Of a stretch of DNA of 33,613 nucleotides, positions 26,075 through 33,613 are shown piece after piece. The translations under genes and the position numbers were made by a program. A model generated the notes under the pieces. It was given only the letters and a program-made list of their open reading frames with translations. It did not search any database and was not told where the DNA came from. Position 1 is the first letter of the stretch; each line of letters begins with the position of its first letter. Origin of the DNA: an uncultured Verrucomicrobiota bacterium (GTDB taxonomy: Bacteria > Verrucomicrobiota > Kiritimatiellia > Kiritimatiellales > Pontiellaceae). The DNA lies in NCBI GenBank assembly GCA_913065005.1, contig CAJYAJ010000013.1, forward strand, positions 1 through 33,613, given 5' to 3'.

Positions 26075-26926
26075 TTACCCCTTCATCACATCCGTTAACG
26101 CATCTTTCAATTCAGCGTGTTTGAACGGATAGCCGGCGGTTTTTAATTTTTCAGGAATAACATGAGTGCCAGATAAAAGAATAGCTTCTGCCATTTCCCC
26201 AAATAGAATCTTAGCTGCAAACCCTGGTAGCGGTAGGATCGTAGGTCGGTTAATGACCTTGCCCAACACGTTTGTAAATTCTTTATTATCAACAGGATTG
26301 GGAGCGGTCAGATTAACGGGACCAACAAGTGAATCTTGTGCCATGATGAATTGTATCGCACCGACCATATCATCAAGGCTGATCCAACTCATATACTGTT
26401 TTCCTGAGCCTAATATACCACCACCACCCAAGAGAAAGGGAGGTAACATTTTTTTCAATGCACCACCCTTTCTGCTTAACACAATCCCAGTCCGAATATG
26501 AACGGTTCGAATTCCAGCTTGTTCGGCCGCTTCCGTTGAATTTTCCCATTCCACACAAACTTCGGGAAGAAAACCCGACCCGGATGGAGAGCTCTCTGTA
26601 ATCACGTCTGATCCTGTATCCCCATAAAAACCGGTAGCTGAGGCACTGATGAACACAGATGGCTTATGATCGCTGGAAGCAAGTTGCTCTGATAAAAGAC
26701 GCGTGCCCGTCAAGCGACTCATCTTAATCCGTTCCTTCTTCGCCGCATTCCATCGACCTTCAGCGATATTTTCTCCCGCTAAATGAATAACCGCATCTAC
26801 ACCTTCAAAATTGATCGGTTTTTTGAAGTCACGACCCAAACCAACAACGATATGACCCTCCGTAACAAGAGCCTCTTTAAGAGCAATTCCAACAAGACCA
26901 TGCGATCCAGATAAATAAATTTTCAT
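26075..26926 (-). CDS. TIGR01777 family epimerase (YfcH-like SDR)
   Basis: This extended short-chain dehydrogenase-like protein of 283 residues binds a nucleotide through the N-terminal Rossmann loop GSHGLVG (7-13), a variant of GGTGFIG. Family strings are VDAVIHLAGENIAEGRWNAAKKERI, SRLTGTRLL, FISASATGFYGDTG, RTGIVLSRKGGALKKMLPPF, YMSWISLDDMVGAI and NLTAPNPVDNKEF. The C-terminal stretch is FGEMAEAILLSGTHVIPEKLKTAGYPFKH. The reaction is not known for the family. AAGGA lies eight bases before the ATG. It is a monocistronic minus-strand gene between tRNA-Gln and the divergent mnmG. Confidence 0.92.
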   Translation of the reverse strand: MKIYLSGSHGLVGIALKEALVTEGHIVVGLGRDFKKPINFEGVDAVIHLAGENIAEGRWNAAKKERIKMSRLTGTRLLSEQLASSDHKPSVFISASATGFYGDTGSDVITESSPSGSGFLPEVCVEWENSTEAAEQAGIRTVHIRTGIVLSRKGGALKKMLPPFLLGGGGILGSGKQYMSWISLDDMVGAIQFIMAQDSLVGPVNLTAPNPVDNKEFTNVLGKVINRPTILPLPGFAAKILFGEMAEAILLSGTHVIPEKLKTAGYPFKHAELKDALTDVMKG

Positions 26927-27076
26927 GACATCCTTACATGTTAATAAAGGGTTATATCGGTATATTTACAATTTGCTTACTTCTATGTAATAAAAAAATG
27001 AGAATAGTGAGAGTTTAAAAAAGCGATTATTGACCAACGAAGCTCGGTGTGTAAGCTGATGTTATTGGAGAATGGT

Positions 27077-28966
27077 ATGGCGGATTTAAGAACACAGGTA
27101 ATTGTTGTTGGCGGAGGTCATGCCGGTTATGAAGCGGCATTAGCTTCAGCTCGGATGGGCGTTAAAACCATTCTCGTTACGCTGGACCAATCCCAAATTG
27201 GACGATTACCTTGCAATCCAGCTGTCGGTGGGATCGCAAAATCACACCTGGTCTCAGAAGTAGATGCAATGGGAGGCGAAATAGCCAAAAATGCCGATTT
27301 TACCGGTGTTCAATATCGGATGCTAAATACGCGCAAAGGACCAGCTGTACAATCTAATCGAATCCAATGCGATAAAACAGCCTATCCTGTACGCATCCAA
27401 GAAGTGCTCAAAAACCAAACCAATTTAAGTTTGATTGATGATATGGTTACCTCCATAGATACGCAAAATGGTAAAGTTAAGTCTATCTCAACTCGTTCTT
27501 ATGGAGTAATTTACGCTGATTGTGTTGTAATTTGTACGGGAACTTTTTTACGTGGAAGAGTGTTAATAGGCACGGAATCAATTGCAGAAGGCCGTATGGG
27601 TGAAGAATCTGCCGAAGCCTTATCAGCGTCTTTTCAGTCTTTTGGTTTTTCACTCGCTAGATTAAAGACCGGTACCCCGCCCCGTATACACCGCGACTCG
27701 ATCGCCTATGATCGTATTGATGAGCAACCCGGTGAAGATCCACCCCCTTTTTTCTCATATGAAGCCAAAAAAATTCGTAAAGCAGCCGAAGCGGAACTGT
27801 TCCACGTGGAACAATCCCCTTTAATTCCGTGGCTACCTGGCGATCAACAGCTGAGTTGTTACTTAACACACACCAACCCGCAGACACATCAAATCATTGC
27901 AGATCATCTTCATGAAAGCGCGATGTATGGAGGCATGATTGAGGGTACGGGCGTTCGGTATTGCCCTTCTATCGAAGATAAAATCGTAAAATTTTCAGGT
28001 CGTGATGCCCATCATGTGTTTATTGAACCTGAGGGGCGAAATAATGTGCGACTCTATCCCAATGGCACCTCAAATAGCCTTCCTGAAGCAGTACAATTAA
28101 AAATGATTCGATCGATTGTAGGTATGGAGCAAGCTGAAATGATTCGTCCCGGCTATGCGATTGAGTATGATTTTGCAGATCCAACTCAGCTTTTTCATTC
28201 ATTAGAGACAAAAAAAGTAGAGAGTCTCTTCTTTGCGGGTCAGCTCAACGGCACCACGGGCTATGAAGAAGCATCTGCTCAGGGCTTTGTGGCAGGCGTG
28301 AATGCAGCGTGTAAAGTATTAGGTGAGCCTGAATTCATATTAAGCCGAAACGAAAGTTATATAGGCGTTTTAATTGATGATTTGGTGACAAAAGGAACCG
28401 ATGAGCCATATCGAATGTTTACATCTAGATCAGAACATCGGCTAACATTACGCCAGGACAATGCGCCATACCGTTTATATGAGAAAGCGGCCCGAATTCA
28501 AATATTGAGCAACGATCGCTTACAGATAACTAAAAATCAGATGGATTCGATTCAAAAAGAGATGCGGCGGCTCGAAAAGACGTTTTCGGGCGGGAAGTCA
28601 TTAGCCCAACTTTTGCGTCAACCCGGGAATAACTACGAAGCGCTGCCAATGGAACTGCGCGAATATGATGATGAGGATATAGTGCGTCAGGTTGAGATCG
28701 AGATTAAATACGCGGGCTATATCAAACGCGAACGTGAGCGGATTGAGACTGCGCTAAAACAGGAGTCCTGGAGGATCCCAGTCAGTTTTGATTACGATAC
28801 TGTGGGCGGCTTACGGACAGAATCCCTCGAGAAGCTAAAAAAAATACTTCCCGAAAACTTAGGGCAGGCCGGACGAATATCGGGTGTAAACCCTTCGGAT
28901 GTAGCGCTTTTAAGTGTAGCTATCAAAAAACGGGAAGCTGCGAACGCGACTGATGTATCAGCGTAG
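27077..28966 (+). CDS. mnmG: tRNA uridine-5-carboxymethylaminomethyl modification enzyme MnmG
   Basis: This FAD enzyme works with MnmE to modify U34 of certain tRNAs. It has 629 residues from ATG 27077, with GGAG nine bases upstream. The FAD motif is VVGGGHAGYEAALASARMG, followed by LPCNPAVGGIAKSHLVSEVDA. The signature usually read GPxYCPSIEDK is GVRYCPSIEDK here. PGYAIEYDF, LFFAGQLNGTTGYEEASAQG and PYRMFTSRSEHRLTLRQDNA are intact, and the C-terminal helical domain follows. Between FFSY and CYLTHTN it has about 31 residues against 12 in E. coli, and the extra part (FHVEQ 242-246) is encoded by a parS palindrome. rsmG, parA and parB, common neighbours, do not follow. Its end overlaps the convergent gene by nine bases. 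Confidence 0.97.
   Translation: MADLRTQVIVVGGGHAGYEAALASARMGVKTILVTLDQSQIGRLPCNPAVGGIAKSHLVSEVDAMGGEIAKNADFTGVQYRMLNTRKGPAVQSNRIQCDKTAYPVRIQEVLKNQTNLSLIDDMVTSIDTQNGKVKSISTRSYGVIYADCVVICTGTFLRGRVLIGTESIAEGRMGEESAEALSASFQSFGFSLARLKTGTPPRIHRDSIAYDRIDEQPGEDPPPFFSYEAKKIRKAAEAELFHVEQSPLIPWLPGDQQLSCYLTHTNPQTHQIIADHLHESAMYGGMIEGTGVRYCPSIEDKIVKFSGRDAHHVFIEPEGRNNVRLYPNGTSNSLPEAVQLKMIRSIVGMEQAEMIRPGYAIEYDFADPTQLFHSLETKKVESLFFAGQLNGTTGYEEASAQGFVAGVNAACKVLGEPEFILSRNESYIGVLIDDLVTKGTDEPYRMFTSRSEHRLTLRQDNAPYRLYEKAARIQILSNDRLQITKNQMDSIQKEMRRLEKTFSGGKSLAQLLRQPGNNYEALPMELREYDDEDIVRQVEIEIKYAGYIKRERERIETALKQESWRIPVSFDYDTVGGLRTESLEKLKKILPENLGQAGRISGVNPSDVALLSVAIKKREAANATDVSA
27798..27813. promoter_or_regulatory. 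parS centromere-like site (ParB binding)
   Basis: TGTTCCACGTGGAACA is a perfect 16-bp palindrome. It is the parS sequence described for Pseudomonas and differs from the B. subtilis consensus TGTTNCACGTGAAACA at one position. It lies inside mnmG, about 3.1 kb from the candidate origin, which is where chromosomal parS sites usually cluster. Confidence 0.88.
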
Positions 28967-30073
28967 TTGCGACTCGAGAGACTCATTATAACCCGTGAGC
29001 TCCATATAGGCTTCACCAACCACTTTCCCTTTTTCCAGAATATCACAGGCGCCTTCCCAGTAGGCAATACCACCGAGTTCACCTGTTAGTTCTTGTTCAT
29101 CAAAAAGGGGTTTGATGAGAAGTTGGTAGGGCGAGCCATCGGGGCGCAACCCGGATAAGGTGGTTTCAACCGGATAGTTTGATTGGCTATTAGGGCTTTT
29201 CCACCGACGCAGAACATTCCAACTAAAATCATCTGGACCCATATGGGTGAGCTTTCCGTCGACTGAGATCCAGACTAGCTTGGAGTGGGGATCAGGATTA
29301 CCATCCTCATCTCGGAGGATGTAGAGCATGAGTTCGGTTTGGTCGTCAAACCTGACGCTCAGCCAATCCCAGCCAACTTGGGTCTTGCTCAGCTGGCTAC
29401 TACTGATTTCGTGATCCATCCAGGCTTCGCCTTCTACAGGTATTGATTTATTGTTAAGTATAATATCACCAACGATTTGCAATCTTGGATAGGTAATATA
29501 CCAACTACATGCAGAAGTCTCTGCACCTTTTTTTGATAGACCATTTTCGCCAAACGTAACATGGGGCTGAGCGGGGTCGAGCGTAAGATTGAGCTGCACC
29601 TCTTCTTGGATGGTTGCGATCAATTCGATTTGATTTTCTGCATCTTGCACGAGGCTCCAATTTCCATTTTGCATCTCCATTCTTTCAGTGGAGCAGAAAG
29701 CATCCCAGCCATCCCGATTGAGCCGTTCTTCGTGGTAAAATGCTTTTTGATCGATATCGCTTAGCGCCATGTGGGCCATGTAGATGTGCTCATCGCCAAA
29801 TTGATCCGATCCAGCTGCAGCGTTGGGTTTTAAGGCGTATCTAAAGAAGGTGGCTTGAAAACCATAACGATCTTTGTTTTCGGCATGCAGGTGCCCGGTG
29901 ATATACCACCATTCAATTCTAAAATCGGGATGGCTTCCATGATCGCGCGGAAAGGTGAACGTGGGGAATTCGGTTGGAATACGATACCCGTCTTCTGTGT
30001 AATTCATTTGAGACCATGCATTTAAAGAAACAATCAGGGTTGTAATAGTCGCTATAAAACAACGGTGCATCAT
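28958..30073 (-). CDS. Secreted lipocalin-like protein, AttH/CrtC family (COG5621-type)
   Basis: This 371-residue exported protein has a signal peptide (MMHRCFIATITTLIVSLNAWS). The AttH/carotenoid 1,2-hydratase-like fold is shown by FPRDHGSHPDFRIEWWYITGHL near residues 42-63, YGFQATFFRYAL, IYMAHMALSD, GEAWMDHEISSSQL and GWDWLSVRFDD. Whether it is an enzyme or a lipid carrier is unsettled. AGAGG at the end of the permease gene gives the ribosome-binding site, and only one base separates the permease stop from the ATG, so it is the last gene of the operon with the ABC permease and ATPase. The same trio defines the AttEFGH arrangement. Its 3' end overlaps mnmG by nine bases. Confidence 0.88.
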   Translation of the reverse strand: MMHRCFIATITTLIVSLNAWSQMNYTEDGYRIPTEFPTFTFPRDHGSHPDFRIEWWYITGHLHAENKDRYGFQATFFRYALKPNAAAGSDQFGDEHIYMAHMALSDIDQKAFYHEERLNRDGWDAFCSTERMEMQNGNWSLVQDAENQIELIATIQEEVQLNLTLDPAQPHVTFGENGLSKKGAETSACSWYITYPRLQIVGDIILNNKSIPVEGEAWMDHEISSSQLSKTQVGWDWLSVRFDDQTELMLYILRDEDGNPDPHSKLVWISVDGKLTHMGPDDFSWNVLRRWKSPNSQSNYPVETTLSGLRPDGSPYQLLIKPLFDEQELTGELGGIAYWEGACDILEKGKVVGEAYMELTGYNESLESQLR

Positions 30074-30074
30074 A

Positions 30075-32681
30075 TTATACCTCTTTATCCGCTTCTAGGG
30101 TGCTGCTCCAGTATCCGACGGAGTAGCAGGTGACAATAGAGGCCACAATGATACCGGCAGATAGAAGCCAAAGGTTGCCGGCGGGTAGCCCAAAGGCGAG
30201 AGTCCAACCAAACGATTGTTTATTGATCACAAACACAAGGATATAGCCCAACCAAATGCTGATTATCAGACCACCTAGTAGCCCATATAGGCTCATGAAA
30301 AGGCCTTCAATCGTTAAACTTGAGGCGATATCTCGTCTGCTAAATCCAATTTCTCGTTGCACCTCAAGTTCACGCCGCCGCTCCATAACGAGGCTGAAAA
30401 GGGCGAGGGCGAGCCCCGCGATGGCTACTAGGATCCCAATTGCCTTTAGGGCGTGGGTCACGGCGAAAGTCTGGTTAAAGATGGTGATGACTTCAGCGCG
30501 TAGCGCGCGGTTGGTCCGAACGGTTAGGCCTGGATAGTCTTTTGACCATTGGTTTCTTACTTCCTCTGGATTTACGCCTGGTTTCAGAGTGGCGGCAAAG
30601 TTGAGCGCGCGTCGATCGTTGAACCAGTTACAAACTAAGTCGCTATCTACCACTAAAGAACCTCTTTCATTGCCATAATCAGCAAATAAACCCTTCACGC
30701 GTAGGGTTTTGACGCCATCGGGGGTGGGGAGTTCGAGGGTGTCGCCGGAGCGCAGGGCGTATCTTTGGGAAAAACTTTCACTTATGAGTGCTGGGTAGGT
30801 GCCTGAGGGATCAGGTTGCGAGCGATTTATCTTTCTATCTGGTGCCTCAATCCAAATAAATTGGTTGCCATCCCATTCGCGTTCTGAGCGCATACCGACG
30901 AGAAAGGTTGGGGCGCCTTTGAATGAAATAGGCATGATATGTCCAATATCCGCAGATTCCACATTTGGGTCATTTTTGAGCGTTTTCCATGTTTTTTCGC
31001 TCATTTTGTTGCGATTTGACGCATTTTCAACCCCTTTTACGGCAACAAACAGATCGGCTTTTAGCGTATGACCAATCCAGTTGGTGACGGTTTGTTCAAA
31101 TGAGTGGATCAAAATATCCATACCCGCTGCCATACCAATGGCGGCGACCATTCCGGCAACGGTAAGGCGATGTCTTCCGGTGAGACGTTTGAGTTGACCG
31201 GCGGCAATCCGAAGGTGGGCGGAGAGGGCGGAAAATGGGGAGAGAAGGATGGGGGCGCTACGCAGGAGCGATCCGCTCAGCATCGCAGCCCCTGTGAGCG
31301 CAAAGAGAGCAGAGAGATAGCCGCCAAGGGGAAAGCGGTTGCCTACCGCTAGTTCAACGGGTGGTAAGAAGTGCGCTAGCCAGGCAAAAGCGGCAAGCAA
31401 CAAGCCCCATTTGGTATGGTTAAAATGGGTCTTTTGGGTGCCTAGGCGCTCTTGGCGGATGGCTTGAATGGGCGGGGTTGAGGCGGCGTCCTTGGCGGGA
31501 ACCCATCCCGCTAAGAGAGAGACGACGATGCCCATTAGTGCAGCGAGAGTCGCTTCTTGTGCGTCCCAGCGTGCAGCGGTAGCGGTGGTATTCATATACA
31601 GGGCATTCACGGTTCTGGCTATTGCTTGCACGGTTCCTTGTGCGAGCAGCCATCCTATTAAGAGCCCAAGAGCACTTCCGATGGAACCGAGGAGTACGGA
31701 CTCGATGAGCCACATACGTTGAATCCATTGAGGGGTGAATCCGAGCGCACGGAGTGTGCCGATTTCACTTCGCCTGCGCACCACGGCGGCTTCAAGCGCT
31801 TGTAAGATGAGGTAGAGCCCGACAATCAGGGAGAGCCCCGACAAAATGGTTAGGTTCATTCGAAAGGCTGCGGTCATGGCTTGGGTGGCTTGGCGTTGCT
31901 CGTCGCTTCGCATCCATACCCATTGTTGCGAATCGAGTTGTTCAAGGCGCTCAAGGACATGCTCCATGATTTGATCCCGTGCCGAACCTTCGGGAACAAA
32001 TAGATCAACCCGATCGACAGCATTTGGTTGATCTGTAAATCGTTGCACAGCAGGTAGATCCATTAGAAAGACAGATTCTTTTTTTCCGGCGTCCAGTTCT
32101 CCAGGGATTAAAATAGCGGCTACTTTCAGTGTTCGGGATTGATCGCCAATAATGGCGTTGAAGGGATCGCCGACATCAACAGAAAGCAGCTCTGCGGCAG
32201 CTTGCGTTAGATACACTTGATCGTTAGCACCTAACTGGATATCGGCTTGATCTTGTGTTTGCAGGGTTATAACACCGCTGGATCCACGGGCATTGGAGAG
32301 GTTTCGAAGCGCCATGAGGTCGAGCCCTACTAGGGTGATTTGTTTGGCGTCAAAATCATCACTATCGAGGCCCGTTCCGGGAAGGGCGGCGGTGGCTTCG
32401 ACCACGGGGAGCATGACTACAGGTAGGGTGCCGAGCGCACGGCGTAACTCCGGAAGTTTGGAGGTAGGTATTTTTCCAGAGGGGGTTGAGACAATAAGGT
32501 CGCCTCCTCCACTCAACGATTGAGTGAAGAGCTGAAATCCAGAAACGGCGGCGCGGTTGGCAAGTCGAACGGAATAAAGCACCGCTACGCCCAAAGCAAT
32601 GATTGCCACTAGCGCTATCGTCGTGGTGGGTGAGCGCTTGGCGTGCCGCAAGGTGAATCGACTGAGATACATTAATTCCAT
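30075..32681 (-). CDS. ABC transporter permease, two FtsX-type modules
   Basis: This inner-membrane protein of 868 residues has the double-module build of AttF/AttG and LolCE-like permeases. Module 1 has a first membrane helix (about 20-42), a large periplasmic domain (about 45-270) and a three-helix FtsX block from about 275, including RRRSEIGTLRALGFTPQWIQ, the coupling loop. Module 2 begins near 505 with another helix and periplasmic domain, and ends in the FtsX block (about 745-860) with the coupling loop MERRRELEVQREIGFSRRDI. It probably moves lipids or lipoproteins by mechanotransmission; the substrate is unknown. It starts 12 bases after the ATPase gene. A second ATG (MYLSRF) three codons in is a possible start. 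The coding strand is C-rich, so the gene is head-on to replication. Confidence 0.92.
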   Translation of the reverse strand: MELMYLSRFTLRHAKRSPTTTIALVAIIALGVAVLYSVRLANRAAVSGFQLFTQSLSGGGDLIVSTPSGKIPTSKLPELRRALGTLPVVMLPVVEATAALPGTGLDSDDFDAKQITLVGLDLMALRNLSNARGSSGVITLQTQDQADIQLGANDQVYLTQAAAELLSVDVGDPFNAIIGDQSRTLKVAAILIPGELDAGKKESVFLMDLPAVQRFTDQPNAVDRVDLFVPEGSARDQIMEHVLERLEQLDSQQWVWMRSDEQRQATQAMTAAFRMNLTILSGLSLIVGLYLILQALEAAVVRRRSEIGTLRALGFTPQWIQRMWLIESVLLGSIGSALGLLIGWLLAQGTVQAIARTVNALYMNTTATAARWDAQEATLAALMGIVVSLLAGWVPAKDAASTPPIQAIRQERLGTQKTHFNHTKWGLLLAAFAWLAHFLPPVELAVGNRFPLGGYLSALFALTGAAMLSGSLLRSAPILLSPFSALSAHLRIAAGQLKRLTGRHRLTVAGMVAAIGMAAGMDILIHSFEQTVTNWIGHTLKADLFVAVKGVENASNRNKMSEKTWKTLKNDPNVESADIGHIMPISFKGAPTFLVGMRSEREWDGNQFIWIEAPDRKINRSQPDPSGTYPALISESFSQRYALRSGDTLELPTPDGVKTLRVKGLFADYGNERGSLVVDSDLVCNWFNDRRALNFAATLKPGVNPEEVRNQWSKDYPGLTVRTNRALRAEVITIFNQTFAVTHALKAIGILVAIAGLALALFSLVMERRRELEVQREIGFSRRDIASSLTIEGLFMSLYGLLGGLIISIWLGYILVFVINKQSFGWTLAFGLPAGNLWLLSAGIIVASIVTCYSVGYWSSTLEADKEV

Positions 32682-32693
32682 GTGATTTTTCCG

Positions 32694-33398
32694 TTAGACG
32701 AGGGCACCGTCATGTAGGTTCAGGGTACGATCGCAGGAGGCTGCCGCATCCGGACTGTGTGTGACCAAAAATAGCGCAATTTGATGTTTTTCAGTCAATT
32801 TTTTGAGTAAATCGAGCGTTTTTCGGCCACTTTTTGAATCTAAGCTGCCGGTCGGCTCGTCGGCTAAAATCAGTTTTGGACGATGTGCGAGCGCTCGTGC
32901 GATGGCAATTCGTTGTGATTCACCGCCGCTTAAAGTGTCGGGTAGCGCGTTGGCATGAGAGGTTAATTCGACTGCTTCGAGCAGTTGGGCGACTCGTTCT
33001 TTGCGTACGGGTGCAGGCATGCCGGCAATTTGCATGCTGATCTCAATGTTTTCAGCGGCGGTAAGGGTGGGGAGTAGATGAAAAAATTGAAAGATGGTGC
33101 TGATGTGATGTCGGCGAATGTGCGTTAGTGTAGTGGCCGAGGCTTGGGCTAGATCGTTGGATGAGAGCATGATAGTGCCGCTGTCAGGTCGATCGATTCC
33201 GGAAAGGAGATTAAGCAACGTGCTTTTGCCTGAACCCGAAGGACCCATTAATGCGACACGCTCGCCCGGCTGGATTGAAAAGCTGACATCCTTTAAAATC
33301 ATCTGTTTGCCATATGCTTTACAAACATGCTCTACCTGCAAGAGATTGGGCTGCGCTTTTTTAATTTCAATGTTTTCTGCTACCGTTTCTGAATTCAT
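32694..33398 (-). CDS. ABC transporter ATP-binding protein (LolD/MacB type)
   Basis: This ATPase of 234 residues powers the adjacent permease. Walker A is GPSGSGKST (52-60), the Q-loop is near [17 protein letters not shown] (102-118), the signature LSGGESQR is at 156-163, Walker B LILADEP is at 176-182 with GSLD after it, and the switch His214 is in [14 protein letters not shown] and GSLDS place it in the MacB/LolD group that partners FtsX-type permeases. It is the first gene of the operon ATPase-permease-secreted protein. A leader with an inverted repeat lies upstream. Confidence 0.95.
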   Translation of the reverse strand: MNSETVAENIEIKKAQPNLLQVEHVCKAYGKQMILKDVSFSIQPGERVALMGPSGSGKSTLLNLLSGIDRPDSGTIMLSSNDLAQASATTLTHIRRHHISTIFQFFHLLPTLTAAENIEISMQIAGMPAPVRKERVAQLLEAVELTSHANALPDTLSGGESQRIAIARALAHRPKLILADEPTGSLDSKSGRKTLDLLKKLTEKHQIALFLVTHSPDAAASCDRTLNLHDGALV

Positions 33399-33450
33399 GA
33401 TTAACCCTCGCGTTTATCCGCATGAGAGGATGCTAAACTTACATTCGAGA

Positions 33451-33477
33451 TTCTGTCGGTTGATGGGATCGACAGAA
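33451..33477. repeat. 8-bp inverted repeat between the ABC operon and tRNA-Lys
   Basis: TTCTGTCG (33451-33458) and CGACAGAA (33470-33477) are perfect reverse complements around 11 bases. The repeat lies 53 bases upstream of the ATPase start and 55 bases before tRNA-Lys, so it could be an operator for the divergent operon. No T tract follows it, so it is not a terminator. Confidence 0.4.
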
Positions 33478-33531
33478 GAAAAAGCTTCGAATTGGATTGA
33501 TGCGAACGGATTGGCTTTCTATTTTGTCCTT

Positions 33532-33607
<76 letters not shown>

Positions 33608-33613
33608 ATATTT

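Overview
The window reads as a chromosomal replication-origin region from a Gram-negative bacterium of the PVC group, most likely Kiritimatiellota/Verrucomicrobiota. The evidence is a Minf_1886-type protein (a family known from Planctomycetes and Verrucomicrobia), a PEP-CTERM sorting tail in a decayed gene, C-terminal 'FFR-G/FFRFR' modules of a kind I associate with secreted proteins of this group, and an LpxL-type lipid A acyltransferase. No integrase, IS transposase, CRISPR array or rRNA gene is visible.

Layout. 1-1285: a coiled-coil protein of mosaic composition, a bidirectional terminator, and a 78-residue two-helix membrane protein whose leader carries an 11-bp hairpin. 1286-8948: dnaE overlapping an LpxL-like acyltransferase, then serS (minus) divergent from mutL. 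8940-13417: an unknown helical protein, a stand-alone NFACT-R protein, aspC-rubredoxin, an RsmB-type methyltransferase, a small putative LSm-like protein and a small lipoprotein. 13419-13849: tRNA-His and a decayed gene end. 13850-21042: holA-yggS-proC, an Ap4A-phosphorylase-like HIT protein, a decayed PEP-CTERM gene, yceI, leuS and a Minf_1886 protein. 21039-22840: a second HIT protein, a small membrane protein and an M24 peptidase, all on the minus strand. 22841-25964: dnaA, the candidate oriC, dnaN and tRNA-Gln. 26075-28966: a TIGR01777 epimerase and mnmG, which contains a 16-bp parS palindrome. 28958-33398: an AttEFGH-like operon (ATPase, two-module FtsX-type permease, secreted AttH/CrtC-like protein). 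33532-33607: tRNA-Lys.

Replication and segregation signals are the best-supported story. On the plus strand C exceeds G to the left (including dnaA) and G exceeds C to the right (dnaN onward). The switch falls in or just after the dnaA-dnaN gap, where DnaA-box-like 9-mers lie. About 3 kb away, mnmG carries a perfect parS-type palindrome inside an extra stretch of about 19 residues. The dnaA leader holds two CACGTG hexamers, the same core as parS. Genes such as dnaE, mutL and the FtsX permease are therefore head-on to replication, and their coding strands are C-rich.

Other points of interest are a MutL whose endonuclease residues are mostly replaced, a DnaA with an altered box-recognition motif, a tRNA-His with two adjacent U-U mismatches in its acceptor stem, and two decayed secreted-protein gene ends. 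Most genes are ordinary housekeeping genes. I did not find an obviously new defence or mobile system.
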